Part shown: piece after piece, positions 21,357 to 32,904 of the stretch
Layout of the letters: each line of letters begins with the position of its first letter
How positions within the stretch are numbered: the first letter of the stretch is position 1
Assembly (NCBI GenBank): GCA_900323505.1
Contig: OOIN01000006.1
Span: 620,001 to 684,000 of the forward strand
From: Ustilago trichophora
Taxonomy: Eukaryota; Basidiomycota; Ustilaginomycetes; Ustilaginales; Ustilaginaceae
Reading direction: 5' to 3'
Length of the DNA: 64,000 bases
Translations under genes and position numbers: made by a program
The notes under the pieces: model-generated
Databases searched by the model: none
Seen by the model: the letters and a program-made list of their open reading frames with translations, nothing else
Told to the model about the DNA's origin: nothing

Positions 21357-23435
21357 TTAGTCCCCATCCTGCTGTTCGGTGGATGGTGGGACAGCGCCAA
21401 AGGAAGAAGCCATCTCGAGGAAGGCAGCTACGTCGAAGCTGTCTGTTGTTGCATCGGGTGCGTCCGTGACGAGTGGGTCGTTAGTCGGACCAGGTGCGAG
21501 GATCGAAGCGAGTGCTGAGGCCGGATCTGCGTCCGAGGAAGAGACGGAGGCCGAAGGAGCTTGGAGAGAGGTGAATTCGAGCGTCTGGCTGAATCCTGCC
21601 AGTTCACTGGTCGAAATGCCTAGCACTTTGGCAAGCTCCTCATCGCTGAAACCGATCGCGCGATCGGTGGCTGCTGGAGTATCGTGGTTCACAGATGGTG
21701 TTGCGGTGGCTGACATCGAAGTTGCTTCAGAGGGACTGGCATCAAGCATAGATGCGTTGAAGCCTTGAAGCTGATCAAGGACTCTTGTCGAACCCTGGTC
21801 TTCTGCCAAGGTGCCTGGCTCGCCGCTGCCTGCATGGTCATCCTCTTCATCGCTCGATTCGGCCTCTTCAAGTCGTCGACGTTCCTCCTCTTGAGCGGCA
21901 ATCTCGCGTTCGAGCTGCATAAAGGTCTGGGCAAGCCTGCGTTCTTCCCGTTCCGAGTCACGAAGGCCTTTCTCGCGCGCCTTGCGGTCCTTCTTGGCGA
22001 TACGGCTGGCCTCTCTCGCCTTGCGAGTGGCTTCGCGCTCACGTTGTAGGATGGCAGTATTCTTTGCGATACGTTCTCGAAGGACGAGGATGCGTTCATC
22101 GACCGCCTTTTGCGCATTCTCGAAGAAACTTGCGTCGACTCTCATCTGGAGCATCTCTGCTTGGATGGCTTCACGGCCCTTGGTGACATCAGCCATCTTC
22201 TTTTTAATCTCATCACGGATGGGATCGCTTGGACCGGAGACTTTTGCAGTTGCGTCTGACGCGTCAGCTTCGATGCTCGCATCTGCTTCTGCTTGAGAGA
22301 TGGAGGAGGCATCGACATGTCCCAAATTTGTTGTAGCAGTTGCTGCTGGTGCAGAAGATTCCTGCTGAGTTGTGGGTTGTGGTTGGTCGACGCTGACTTC
22401 TGCGATACCCTTGAGCTCTGCATTTGCTTCTTCGCGGACGTTGTGGTCGGTGCTGGCTTGCTTTTGAAGAGCGACAAAAAGGTCGGCAAAGAGGCGCAGA
22501 TTGTTCTGAATAAAAGTCTGAGCATTCTCCGAGGAAGAGCCTTGGGGGATGAGGCGGCCGAGGTCCGGGACAGAAAGAAGCGACCCAGCGCTAGAGGCGG
22601 CGGATCGAGCAGCAGCAGCTGCGCTTGCTTTCTTCTTGGCAGTAGTTGCAGCATTGTCAGCGCTGAGTTTGCGCTTGGCTTTGGGTGGCATGTTGTTGGG
22701 ATCAGGAAGCGGATGCTTGCGTGGCCTGCCTCTCTTTCGCGCGTATGTCTGAGGTGCCCCGCCTGGCGTGGAAGCAGGTGTGGATGCGGCAGACGAAGGC
22801 GCAGTGGAGGTGACGCGCGATGGGAGCGGATCAGCCGAAGCGGTGTCAGCATTGGCTTCCGGGGCTTTGCCGGATATGCTGAGAGACGGAAGACCCGAAC
22901 TCGCCATTTGAGTCGGAGCTGAAGTCATTGCCAGAGCAGATGGAAGAGTCGAGGTGGAAATTGAAGCTGAAGAGGAAGCTGCGACCGGGGCTGACGCTGT
23001 CGTAGAATGTGGTGTCATTGTTGTCGGTGCCACCGAAGCTGTCAAGGAAACGGATGCCTGCGATGAGGCCAAAGGCGCAGATGATGTTGAAATGAGTGCG
23101 GAGGCAGCTGCAGCTGGTGCCGTTCCGAGCGTGTTGTGCTCTGCCGGAGGAGCTGAAAGAGCTGAGATGACATCGATTGGATCTTGAGCAGGTGAATCAA
23201 TGTAGTGAATCTTGCGTACCTCCTCTTCGCCAACGCGCATCTTGGTGCTGGGCCACGACTCGCGTGGGCTGGTTTGAGCCATCGCTAGCGTCATATCGCT
23301 GGGAGTCGCATGAGCCGAATCATCATCGGATTCACCCGACATGTAGCGTGAATGCTGCAAGTCAGGAGTGAAGGCAGCAGCGTCTCCGCAGTGACGCGGG
23401 CTACCAGTTGCAACCTGGGCGACCGAAACGTCCAT
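21357..23435 (-). CDS. AT-hook, coiled-coil, low-complexity nuclear protein
   Basis: The first in-frame ATG is at 23435, giving 692 aa. The frame stays open upstream to a TAA at 23517-23519, so the real N-terminus may be longer. The N-terminal third is Ser/Ala/Thr-rich. An AT-hook core (K-R-G-R-P-R-K-H-P) lies near residue 237, followed by Lys/Ala-rich sequence with basic clusters (P-P-K-A-K-R-K-L). A short ordered block (A-Q-T-F-I-Q-N-N-L-R-L-F-A-D-L-F) comes next. A long charged coiled coil lies at about 440-555. The Ser/Ala-rich, acidic tail ends with D-G-D. AT-hooks bind the minor groove of AT-rich DNA, so a chromatin-associated role is likely, but I cannot name a complex. It is divergent to the RecQ helicase gene. 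Confidence 0.75.
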   Translation of the reverse strand: MDVSVAQVATGSPRHCGDAAAFTPDLQHSRYMSGESDDDSAHATPSDMTLAMAQTSPRESWPSTKMRVGEEEVRKIHYIDSPAQDPIDVISALSAPPAEHNTLGTAPAAAASALISTSSAPLASSQASVSLTASVAPTTMTPHSTTASAPVAASSSASISTSTLPSALAMTSAPTQMASSGLPSLSISGKAPEANADTASADPLPSRVTSTAPSSAASTPASTPGGAPQTYARKRGRPRKHPLPDPNNMPPKAKRKLSADNAATTAKKKASAAAAARSAASSAGSLLSVPDLGRLIPQGSSSENAQTFIQNNLRLFADLFVALQKQASTDHNVREEANAELKGIAEVSVDQPQPTTQQESSAPAATATTNLGHVDASSISQAEADASIEADASDATAKVSGPSDPIRDEIKKKMADVTKGREAIQAEMLQMRVDASFFENAQKAVDERILVLRERIAKNTAILQREREATRKAREASRIAKKDRKAREKGLRDSEREERRLAQTFMQLEREIAAQEEERRRLEEAESSDEEDDHAGSGEPGTLAEDQGSTRVLDQLQGFNASMLDASPSEATSMSATATPSVNHDTPAATDRAIGFSDEELAKVLGISTSELAGFSQTLEFTSLQAPSASVSSSDADPASALASILAPGPTNDPLVTDAPDATTDSFDVAAFLEMASSFGAVPPSTEQQDGD

Positions 23436-24494
23436 CCGCTCTGACGGCTCCTCGATGCGTAGAGCCTGTTGTCGGTCCGACCTATCTCCTTCCGTTACAG
23501 TGAAGAGTGCTTGCAATTAGGGATGCATCAGTTCGAGCGGCTGAGATGCAACACTAGGAAGATGTTGCTGCTGTCGTCGTGGCGGACTTTGAAGAAGGTC
23601 AATGTGAAGATGATGAAGATCCATTCGAATACGTTCCAAAAAAAATAATGTGGAAAGGGTCTTGCCGTTCGCGACTTTTTTTTCTTTTTTTCTCATGCAG
23701 CTCTCAGTGCTCAGCATTTGCATCACGTGAGTGGCTCTGCCAGGCCTCCACACTAGCGATGTGTGTGTGATGTTAGGAAAAAGAAGGCTCTGTGCTGAAA
23801 TGTGATTTTCCAGAAGACGAAAAAGACGCGGAACGCGTCGAGGTAGCGTGGATTTTGGGTGGCAAGCCCGCAATTAACACTTTTGTCCAATCTTTAGCTC
23901 AAGCACACATGTATTCACGTCTTGACCATTGTGCGCTGCGCAGTTTCATAACTTTGTCCATCACTTTCGCCCATTGCTGAGCTCGTCAGCTTTCCTTCCC
24001 TGCCTTTCTCCAATTCCACGACATCACATCCACATTGACCGACCGCGCAGTCACGCATCAGAGCGAGAGCATGCAAAAGCAAGGCCAGCAGCAGTCTTTT
24101 CACCGCCTTGACCGATAACTCCTTCATTCGTATCCGGCTTGCACATCTCTCCCCTTTACACCACCAACACGGGCTTGCTTCATGCCAAGTTTCCCTGTTC
24201 GACTGCTTCTATTGCGTTGACAGCCGGAACTCGTCATCACTTTCTGTCCGCACGCGCACCCCAACTACCTCGAAGTTCGACGGTCCTCGTTGCCGCTTAG
24301 ACACACAGTCTCCCACAGCATCCCGAAGCTTTCTGCACTACGGTACCACGCGGAAGTCACATTCGTTCTACCGACTTAGCCAACCTCTGTATCGCCTCCA
24401 GCTGGTATTACTCTCGCATCTCGCATCAGCCGATTGTGAACAACCCTGCACCTGCTAATGCGTCAAACACCCTAGACCTGTGCTCGTCCACATC
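23436..24494. other. Bidirectional promoter region (AT-hook protein / RecQ)
   Basis: This contains the open upstream extension of the AT-hook gene frame (to 23520) and, beyond the TAA, 35 further open codons from an ATG at 23624 in the same frame. The right part is pyrimidine-rich leader for RecQ. Nothing else was recognised. Confidence 0.45.
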
Positions 24495-27400
24495 ATGTCC
24501 AGCTTCAAGATGAGCGCAGACTATCCATATCGTCGGAAGGAGGCTCAGGATGGCAGGTCGGAGACCATCTTCCTCGACGATGATGACCGCTACGACTTTG
24601 CCGACCTCAAACCCAGCCCGAGCAACAGACCCTCGCCGAAACGCCAGCTGACCAGCAATCAGGAGCCAACCATCAGGCAAAAGAAGTCTAGACCCAGCGA
24701 CGAACACCCGACGGACACTCGCGACCCGCAACCTAGCTCCAGCGGCTCAGTGTCGCGCACAGCTTCCTCAATTCCAATGCAATCTGCCCCTCCGGCATAC
24801 AGTTCCGAGTTCGACGACCTTAGCGATGAGGAGCTTCGTGCCACACTTGCTCTCAAGCAGCAATTCCTCCAAACTCGTCTTGCGGATATCACCCAACAAC
24901 CACCAAGCTACGAAGATGCGGATGCCTGGCGCCAGTGGAATGAGACATTCAACCGCATAAGCAAGCTGCGCGATGAGATTTCCGGTCTGGTCAACGCACT
25001 TGAGGCTCGCAAAGCCACCAGTACACATGCATCCGCAAGTCGCACATCTTCAGTCTCTGGTCCACAGCCCGATCGGTCTTCTGTGCGTCCCTCCCCTGCT
25101 ACACAATTGGCTCAAAATTCCACGTCGGGATCCACAACGCGCACCACATCCAGTTCATTTCAGGTCGTAGGCGAGAACATAAGGTCTCCTGCTGTGGCTC
25201 CCCCTCTCCAACAAGCACCCTCGTCCTCAGCCTCGAGACACCAAGTTGCAGCGAGCTCAACACCTTCTCGCTCAGACTCGACGCCCCACCTATCGCAAAA
25301 TTCCAGGCCGCCCTTACCTGCCCAGGCTCCCATTGTTCCGCTCGATGATGACGACGAGTGGCCCTCGAATTTTGGCGATTCACCCGTGCTGGCGCCTCTG
25401 AATCAATCAATGACCAACGCTGCGCGGCACAACGCTGACCCCTCGAACGACCAAGTGTTCGACCTGGTGGACGACGAAGATGACGATGAAGATGACCCGG
25501 ACGACATGCCCGTGGAGGCCAAGTTCGCGCGATGCGGACCATCCCTGCAGGCGCCGCTCACCAAAGAGGATCTCCGCCGTATGCCCAGCTACCCCTGGAC
25601 CCGGCAAGTAATCTACAGCATGCGTCGACACTTCAAGCTCAAGTCCTTTCGATCAAACCAGCTCGAAGCCATCAATGGTACACTGGGAGGCCGCGACGTC
25701 TTCGTCCTCATGCCAACAGGTGGCGGAAAATCGCTCTGCTACCAGCTTCCCGCCTGTGTCGACACCGGCAATTCGACAGGAGTCACCATTGTCATTTCGC
25801 CGCTCCTCTCACTCATCCAAGACCAAGTCAGCCACCTTATCTCACTGGAAATCCCCGCCGCCAAGATCACGGGTGATATGCCGGCAAGCGACAGGAAGAC
25901 GGTGCAGACCCTGGTGATGGACAGCCATAGCGGTCTGCGCCTGCTTTACCTGACCCCCGAATTCATTCGCCAGTCTGGTGCTGCAGCCAGGCTGCTCGAC
26001 CATCTCTACTCAGTCCGACGCATCGCTCGCTTTGTGGTAGATGAAGCGCACTGCGTCAGTCAGTGGGGTCACGACTTCCGTCCTCACTACACCGAGCTCG
26101 GAGCGCTTCGTAATCAGTATCCTGATGTCCCTATCATGGCGCTCACTGCTACAGCCAACGCTCGCGTCATCAAAGACGTCAAGGAGTGCCTCCGCATGAG
26201 GAACGTCCTGCAGCTTTCGCAGAGCTTCAACCGCCCCAATCTCGAGTACCAAGTGCGCAAGAAGCCCAAGACCAACGTCAAGCTCATGGAGGAGATCTCG
26301 AGTCTCATCCTCACCTCTCACAAGGGTCAGTGCGGCATCGTCTACTGCTTCAGTCGTGAGACATGCGAGACGGTCGCCAATGACCTGATCAAGATGGGCA
26401 TCTCCGCGCATCACTACCACGCCAAGCTCAGCGCCGACGATCGCAGCATGGTGCAACGCAAGTGGCAGCAGAACGAATTTCGAGTCATCGTCGCCACCAT
26501 CGCCTTTGGTATGGGAATCGACAAGCCCGATGTCCGTTTCGTTATTCATCACTCTATACCCAAATCCCTGGAGGGCTACTATCAGGAGACCGGTCGTGCG
26601 GGGCGCGATGGCAAAAGCTCCGTATGCATCCTCTATTACAGCTGGGGCGATGTCAACAAGATCAAGAACATGATCGAAAAGGAGGACAAGAGCCATGAAG
26701 CAATGGAGCGGGCGATAGAATCCCTGCAGCAGATGAAGCGCTTCTGCGAAAACCAGATCGAATGCCGCCGTGTCCTGGTTTTGCGCTACTTTGGCGAAGA
26801 CTTCTCTCCAGACGGATGTCGCAGCACGTGCGACAACTGCTGTCGCAAGCCGGGAGAGATCCGCGTCGAGGATGTCACCGAACAGGCTATCAAGGCCATC
26901 AAGCTCGTCAAGGCCATTACGAATCAACGAAGCTGCTGGACGCTCTCGCACTGCGTCGACGTATTCTACGGCCGCCGCACAAAAAAGATTTGCGATGCAG
27001 GCCACGACAAAGTCGAGATGCATGGTGCTGGTGCCCAGATGGGCCAGGACGCTTTTCGACTCTTTGAAGAACTCTGCTCCGAGGATGTCTTCCGCCTCCG
27101 CAACGTGATGAATCGCGCCGGCTTCAATAACACCTACATTCACATAGGGCCTGCAGCAAATCAGGTACTGAATGGGTCGAAGAAGATCAAACTGTCTTTC
27201 GAGAACAAGAATTCGGCCTCAGCATCGGCTGTGACGGCGGCGGCGACCAAGGATGACCGAGCGAACGGTCGGAGACAGCGCAGGACGGCCAAGGATGCCG
27301 ACTTTGCAGAGTTTGATGAGGACGCCCACGACATTTCGCACGTGAGCTTGAGCCCGCAACAGACTCGTACCGATCGTCGTGCCAGGGTGGCGCCGGTGCA

Positions 27401-28334
27401 GCCGACTTCTCTGCAGACGGAAGAGGATGAGCAGCTCCTATTAGAGTTGCTCGAGGACGACTTTGATCCTAACCGTGATTCCGACGACGACGCTCCAGTG
27501 AGCGCTCCCAACTCAACGGTCAATCTTGGTCCTATACGAAAGGACGCCAATGCGCGGGCGGCTGACAGCGATGGCGGCGAAGACGATGACTATTTTGAGA
27601 TTGATGATTCACGCTCGGCTGGCACAGCCCAGCTATGCTACCACGACATCCTTCAACTTGATGCAGAGCTTGCCCGGAAAGAGAAGCAATCAGAGGGTTT
27701 CTTGATCAAGGAAGATGTCTTATGGGACCTGATCTCGGTCTGGCCATCCAACTTGGCAGACGCGCGCAAAATCGTGGGCGAGCAGAATCGTTGGTTTGAC
27801 AAATACGGCATGCGATATATGAAGGTGTTCCAGCGCTATCACAGCCCTCATCAGACCGACTTTGATACGAGTGAAGCCGCGACGCTGCGCAAGTGGGAAG
27901 GATCCGACAAGGATCGTCCTGCACCACCAGCTCGATCCGCTCCCTCCGCCTCTGCTGCTCCCAGCACATCGTCGGAGGCAACCCTTCGTCAGAATCGTAC
28001 GGTCGCTCCTCATACGAGCGCAGTTCTGGCCGCAGCCAATCTCGGACAGTACGTGTATGAAGAGACTGCCCCTCCGGCACGTGCACGCGCTTCGCCAGCA
28101 TCCAACGCCAGCAGCCGGCCTTCGGCGACCAGTGCATCAAGGCTGAGCGGCAAGGCGGTCGTGCGAAGCTCAAACAAGACGACGGGCAGCTCCAAGCCAA
28201 TCTCCGCCGCTGCTTCAGGGTCTGGCAAAAGACTCACCCTTCAGCGTCCGTTTCTTGGCACTGACGGTGGCTTGATCCGAGCCATGCCCTTGCTCCCATC
28301 CCAGAGAGCGGCCAATCGACCGAGGCCTAGCTAA
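24495..28334 (+). CDS. BLM: RecQ-family DNA helicase (BLM/Sgs1-like)
   Basis: An ATP-dependent 3'-5' DNA helicase of homologous recombination and replication-fork repair. The gene is a single exon; the first ATG is at 24495 (context CATCATGTCC), giving 1,279 aa. About 380 N-terminal residues are disordered and Ser/Pro/Asp-rich, with an acidic patch near 320-335. Helicase motifs follow in order: Q-motif region [10 protein letters not shown], Walker A T-G-G-G-K-S (~407), DEAH box [14 protein letters not shown] (~515), A-L-T-A-T-A, then [14 protein letters not shown] and [10 protein letters not shown] (~696). The RecQ-C zinc-binding cysteines (C-R-S-T-C-D-N-C-C) lie near 775. A divergent HRDC-like segment lies at about 1045-1115 ([19 protein letters not shown]). 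The C-tail is basic and Ser/Ala-rich. Length and order fit BLM/Sgs1 rather than short RecQ proteins. Confidence 0.93.
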   Translation: MSSFKMSADYPYRRKEAQDGRSETIFLDDDDRYDFADLKPSPSNRPSPKRQLTSNQEPTIRQKKSRPSDEHPTDTRDPQPSSSGSVSRTASSIPMQSAPPAYSSEFDDLSDEELRATLALKQQFLQTRLADITQQPPSYEDADAWRQWNETFNRISKLRDEISGLVNALEARKATSTHASASRTSSVSGPQPDRSSVRPSPATQLAQNSTSGSTTRTTSSSFQVVGENIRSPAVAPPLQQAPSSSASRHQVAASSTPSRSDSTPHLSQNSRPPLPAQAPIVPLDDDDEWPSNFGDSPVLAPLNQSMTNAARHNADPSNDQVFDLVDDEDDDEDDPDDMPVEAKFARCGPSLQAPLTKEDLRRMPSYPWTRQVIYSMRRHFKLKSFRSNQLEAINGTLGGRDVFVLMPTGGGKSLCYQLPACVDTGNSTGVTIVISPLLSLIQDQVSHLISLEIPAAKITGDMPASDRKTVQTLVMDSHSGLRLLYLTPEFIRQSGAAARLLDHLYSVRRIARFVVDEAHCVSQWGHDFRPHYTELGALRNQYPDVPIMALTATANARVIKDVKECLRMRNVLQLSQSFNRPNLEYQVRKKPKTNVKLMEEISSLILTSHKGQCGIVYCFSRETCETVANDLIKMGISAHHYHAKLSADDRSMVQRKWQQNEFRVIVATIAFGMGIDKPDVRFVIHHSIPKSLEGYYQETGRAGRDGKSSVCILYYSWGDVNKIKNMIEKEDKSHEAMERAIESLQQMKRFCENQIECRRVLVLRYFGEDFSPDGCRSTCDNCCRKPGEIRVEDVTEQAIKAIKLVKAITNQRSCWTLSHCVDVFYGRRTKKICDAGHDKVEMHGAGAQMGQDAFRLFEELCSEDVFRLRNVMNRAGFNNTYIHIGPAANQVLNGSKKIKLSFENKNSASASAVTAAATKDDRANGRRQRRTAKDADFAEFDEDAHDISHVSLSPQQTRTDRRARVAPVQPTSLQTEEDEQLLLELLEDDFDPNRDSDDDAPVSAPNSTVNLGPIRKDANARAADSDGGEDDDYFEIDDSRSAGTAQLCYHDILQLDAELARKEKQSEGFLIKEDVLWDLISVWPSNLADARKIVGEQNRWFDKYGMRYMKVFQRYHSPHQTDFDTSEAATLRKWEGSDKDRPAPPARSAPSASAAPSTSSEATLRQNRTVAPHTSAVLAAANLGQYVYEETAPPARARASPASNASSRPSATSASRLSGKAVVRSSNKTTGSSKPISAAASGSGKRLTLQRPFLGTDGGLIRAMPLLPSQRAANRPRPS

Positions 28335-28917
28335 TCTATCGATCGCCGTGTTCACATGTATTTCCCTGCTGCTCTCGTTACTGCCTTTTTCCATTGTACA
28401 ACAACGCATTCATATCGATTTTGTATAGCAATTGCATATCACATCGGCTCGTATCGAGCTCACCTTTTTTCCTCTCATCTCCACACTTTGCGGTCTAAAC
28501 TCGTTGTAGCATTGTGCACAGAGCCAAAGCTCAACAGAGCCCTTCACCCTAACCTTGACCCTACTTCACCGCTGTAGAAAGGTCGGGAACACAAAACGAT
28601 CTCGACAGGCAGAGGTACGAACATGAATAAGCTGGGGGAAAAGACGAAGTTGTGAATTGATATAGATGCGGGAAAGAGAGTGCAAGACAAGAATGATGTA
28701 GCGAGGGCTGAGACGGCGTTCATTGAATATGAGGGGGTGATGTGAGTGAGATGATAGGGTATTGTGTGTGTTGAGGAAGACGGATTGCGAAGGGTTGTGG
28801 CAAAAAGGATGAAGAAAAGAAGACACTAGGAATGACGTACACTGTGTGTTGCTAGAGATGAGCGAGACTGGTGCTGTAGGCGTTTCGCGTTTCGCGTTTG
28901 GGGGGGAGTAGAGAGTT
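28335..28917. other. Convergent 3' UTR region
   Basis: 583 bases lie between the RecQ stop (+) and the stop of the small secreted protein gene (-). No recognisable gene was seen. A short direct repeat (GTTTCGCGTTTCGCGTTTG) lies near 28881-28899. Confidence 0.5.
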
Positions 28918-29506
28918 CTAGTGACCCATATGGTCCCAGGCGTCTTTAATCCAACTCTGAGGCCAGAAGATGCGACTTAAAACGCTGAAGGAAGGGCAAT
29001 CGCCATCATGGACACCGCAAGGACAACCGTATTCCGTTGCGTCTAGGGAGCCGACGGCTTTGCAGATTCTACGTAGTGAATTGTGAAAGGGAGGGATGGG
29101 GTGTGAGAAAGTTTGTTTTTTCAGATATGTTAGTCAATCTTCTCTCGATGCTATCGAGAAGTCTCAAAGCAAGCAAGTAGTAACGAGAGGATCAAAAGAA
29201 AGAAAGCAAAAAAAAAAAAAAAAAAACTTACCCCCAGAAAGCGTCTCGTTCATGCTTGTTGTTACTACACTTTTCAGGATACTGAGTTTGCGGCACAGCA
29301 CAAGTGATTTCCCAGTCATACCAATCGTTACCGCCTGCACCAACCACTCTCTTCTTACAGTTTTTCCTCCAGTTACATTCCCCACCAACCTCGACTTCAC
29401 CGTTAGCCTCAACCCCCTGCAAAGCAAAACCGTTGAAGAGAGTCAACATGACAATCACAACCACAGGGCTGAAGTTGACCACGTTGCGGTTACCGAAGAT
29501 CGCCAT
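28918..29506 (-). CDS. Small secreted cysteine-rich protein (candidate effector)
   Basis: Two exons, 29232-29506 and 28918-29068, join across a 163-nt intron (GTAAGT...TAG, phase 2) whose 5' part is a T19 run on the coding strand. The product is 141 aa. The start ATG at 29506 has context TCAGCCATGG. The N-terminus is a typical secretion signal: short polar start, a hydrophobic core (F-S-P-V-V-V-I-V-M-L-T-L-F) and a likely cleavage site after G-V-E-A. The mature part (~105 aa) has eight cysteines, four in each exon, including C-N-W-R-K-N-C and G-C-P-C-G, and several Trp. No known domain was recognised. Size, signal and even cysteine number fit a small secreted apoplastic protein or effector-like protein of plant-associated smuts, but that role is inference. 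A TTTAAA element lies about 120 nt upstream. Confidence 0.72.
29208..29226. repeat. A19 tract (T19 on the coding strand of the secreted-protein intron)
   Basis: 19 consecutive A on the plus strand, lying inside the intron of the secreted-protein gene six bases after its GTAAGT donor. Length variation here could affect assembly and possibly splicing. Confidence 0.9.
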
Positions 29507-30198
29507 GGCTGAAAATGATAATATGCAAAAGATGCTGCTGTTGATAATCAAGATGATGGTCTGGAAGATAGGAAAGATGAAGGAAACCAAAGGGAAGGGA
29601 GGAAAGATCGCAAGCAGAGCGAGGTTTAAAAGGCAAACTCAGAAAGGAGGCGAGAGAGGCGAAATGAAGTCGACCGATCCCACCGAGACCGAGGCGCCAC
29701 GCTGTGAACTTCATTTGCGACGATCCCACCAGAGCCACGATCAAAAAACACACACACCTGAACAAAGAGACTCTGAAAAGAACCATATGATTGAATGCCA
29801 AAGAAAACACAACATAGATAGAAAACATAAATGGAGGAAGTGGAGAAAAGGGAAGAAAAAAAAACGTGGTGGTGAAAGGGAAAGAAGGGCTTGCTGGATG
29901 GAGAGGCGACGAGGATCACAGCCTCATTCGCGTCGGTGGGATGATGTGGACAGAGGTGGGCGCAGTCTTGCAAGGAGGCAACTTCGTTTGGGTCCAGTTC
30001 TGCATGAGCAGGGGCTACACGGTGGCACGCTGGCGACGCGGCTGCTTGCTGCTGAAAGCAGTCGCTGTAGGGGAGCGAAAAGTCTATGCATCACCTGATG
30101 GCTGACGAAGATCCGTTCTGTGATGGTGAAGAATAGGACCGGGATGGTCAGCAACAAAATTCGAGCGAAATATCTTCTAGCGCGTGGTGCATGGATAC
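29507..30198. other. Promoter of the secreted-protein gene and 3' flank of the PP2A subunit gene
   Basis: 692 bases, purine-rich on the plus strand around 29560-29680 and 29830-29890. It carries the TTTAAA element near 29625. No gene was recognised. Confidence 0.5.
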
Positions 30199-32904
30199 TC
30201 ACCCATCAAGGCTCTTGTGACCGGCAAGCTCGGCCAAGACGGTGGGGTCCATGGGTATCACGCTCTTGCGTCGGACATGAGGCGACTCTTGCTTGCCAAC
30301 TTGCTGTCGAGCCGTCTCTGGGAATTCTTTCTGACAGAAGAGAGAAAAAGGCAAAGCAGTCGCGAGTCAGGCTCTCCGCACTCGTTGTTGTCGATGGTAT
30401 ACAGATGCACCTGGGATCTCAACGTACCATATCGTCGATGCTGTCTTCACCCGCAAGTTCTGGATCTTGCGCTGTCTGTTGGGCGACGCGGTTGGCTTCG
30501 ACGTGGTCAAAATCTGCTGTCGAGACTTCGCCGTTGATGCCCTGACCCATGGCTTCGAGCAAGCTCTCGGCACCAGCGGCCAAGTCGGCAGCCGAATCAA
30601 ACGCATCCAGATCATAAGGGTTGACGCTTCCTGCGGGAGCGGCCGTCTCCTCTTTGAGCGAGGCGGGCATCTCGACGCCAATGGCCTTGCTGTTCTTGAT
30701 GGCGGTATCGCGGAGCCTCTTCCATGCCTCTTCGCGGTCTTGCAGCTTTTGCTTCTCCATCTGGCGTTGTTGCTTGTACTCGTTGGTGCACATCTCGAAG
30801 AGCGCCGGGTTGATCTCCATAAAAAGCTTGAGTGCATTGTAAACCAGGCCATGGATGGTACGGTTCCAATGCGCTTTCGAGTTCTGGTAGAGCGCCGAAA
30901 AGACGATGGGCAAGATGACCTGGACATTGTCGCCGATGAGGTTGACAATGTACTCGTTGTTCCAAAAGTAGAGCGCGCGCTCGGCGACTTGGAAGTGCTG
31001 GCTGTTGATGCATCGCTGAAGCTGCTGGAAGAGCGGGACCTCGATTTTGACAAACTCGGATGGCTCGATGACGTCGAGGATCTCCTCGACCTCGTTGAGG
31101 AACATGACCTCCTTGGGCGAGTTGACCTTGGGCCAGTAGCGCAAGAGGCCAAGCAGTACCTCTTCCGTCAAGGAGCTGTCCTTCTCGAGGAATTGAACGA
31201 CACAGTAGGCGAGTTGCGGGTGGTAGAGCGCCAGACTCTTGACCTTGTGGAGAGGGATGAGCACGCGTGTCAAGAAAGTCTTGTGTTCCTCCTTGAGCGG
31301 CAGGGCAAAGCCGTTGATGATGGAACCGAGGATCTCGAGCAACTCTGCAATGCCGTTGTGGCGCTCGGTCTCGTAGATGAACTGGAAGAAGACATTGTTG
31401 ATGGAACGTCGGATGAAAGCACGGAGATTCAAGAACTTTCCATAGATGCGGTGGAGAGTCGTCTTGAGGAAGTCACGCTCTCGTGGATCCTCGCTGTCAA
31501 AGAGTTCGAGCAGCTGCAGCACAAAGTGGTGGTCGACATACTTTTTGGCGATGTTGGTGTTGAAGTCGGGGCTCTCGACGAAGCGGAGGAAGAACTCGTA
31601 GACGATCTGGAGGTGTGGCCATGCGAGCTCGAGCACGGGCTCGTCCTCTTCCGGGTCAAATGCATCGCCGACGGGGTTGACTTGTGGTGGGATGGAACGG
31701 AAGAGGTTGGCGGAAAACATGGCGGCGACCTCGGGATAGATTTCGTCGGTGATGACCTTGCGGTTTGTGGTGATGTAGTCGAGCATCTCGTGGAGCGTGG
31801 CAGCTTTGATCTGCTTCCCCTCGAGTTCTTGGCTGGCGTCGTTGAAGTCGAAGACAAGCGAGCACTGACGAAGCTTCCTTACGAAAAGCTCGGGACGGTC
31901 GGCGGGGACCACCTCTGTTGGCGGTGAGATGCGATCGAAGGATGAGAGTTAGTACTGGGTAGCAAAAGATACGGCAAGGGCCAAGTGTACGCACCATTGA
32001 AGTGAGGCAGCTTTTCGAGCTCGACTTTTTCTGTGACATGGAATCGGGAGCTCCTCTGCTTGCGTGGTGGCGTCTTGGAAGTGATGGGGATGGTGTCCTT
32101 GGGGCCCGAGGTGGAAGGTCCTTGACGCAAACGGTTGAGGGTGCCTGCCTTGGGAGGGGTTGCGAGCTCGGAAGCGGCGATGCCAGCACTGCTGAGGGAA
32201 GCCATGGCGGCGCCTGGAGGTGGAGGGGAGCCGGGAGAGCCTGTGTGATGGAAAGGGGTGATGGAAGAAGAGGGTTGGGACGCGGTTGCGACCGAGTGGG
32301 GGATGGGATCTGCGGGCATCTCTGAAGAGACGACAACGACGGGAGGAGCAGGCGGCGTCTTGTCAGCCAGATGGTTCACGCCGGAGGGGGGGAATCTTCT
32401 TTCGGGCGTACCTTGACCAGCAGGATAGACAACGTTGTTGTAAGGGGCATGTGTGGGTGCAGGAGGAGCTCTTGAGCTGGAGAGCGAGTGGGAGGAACTG
32501 GATGCGGAGCTGGAACCGTCCTTGTTGGATTTGAGCGAGCCTTGGTAGGCAGGGTTGGAAGGGACGGAGCCGCCCTTGGGAGGTGGAGCTGGCACGGTTC
32601 CTCCGCCTGCTGAGCCGCTGCGATTACCGTTCGAATCGTTTGATTTCGAACGGGACAGGTTCTGTTGTTGGACGCAAAAATTGAACAGAGGTTGGCGTTG
32701 TAGTGAGTGTGGTGATGAAGGCGAATGCATGTAGCGCAGGTGAGAAAAGAACAAGGTTAGAGTCAGCCAGACTATCATGAGCGAAATTGGGCAAGGCCTG
32801 CATCATAAGCACTTGATGATATGAGTGCTGCTTGAAGGAGATGACCAGAGCGCATTTGAGGATCGCGGTGCAACACATACCATTGCCTTCTTGAGGCCCT
32901 TCAT
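30199..32904 (-). CDS. RTS1: PP2A regulatory subunit B56 family (Rts1/Par1)
   Basis: A regulatory and targeting subunit of protein phosphatase 2A, which in fungi acts in mitosis, septation and stress. Four coding exons on the minus strand are 32881-32904, 31995-32661, 30428-31914 and 30199-30330. Donors are GTATGT, GTGCGT and GTACGT; acceptors are CAG; phases are consistent (0, 1, 0). Total 769 aa. Residues 1-~220 are disordered (Ser/Pro/Gly-rich) after the short start M-K-G-L-K-K-A-M. The B56 HEAT-like domain runs from about residue 220 (K-L-P-H-F-N-E-V-V-P) and includes [19 protein letters not shown] and A-L-Y-F-W-N-N-E-Y. The last exon supplies the conserved basic tail [12 protein letters not shown]. 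The first exon encodes only eight residues and the last only 43, so both are easily missed. Confidence 0.92.

Noticed and set aside
26010..27143. Minus-strand open frame of 377 codons
   Set aside because: Antisense to the RecQ helicase core.
30467..31927. Plus-strand open frame of 486 codons
   Set aside because: Antisense to the B56 domain of the PP2A subunit, which is clearly the real gene by conserved motifs and splicing.
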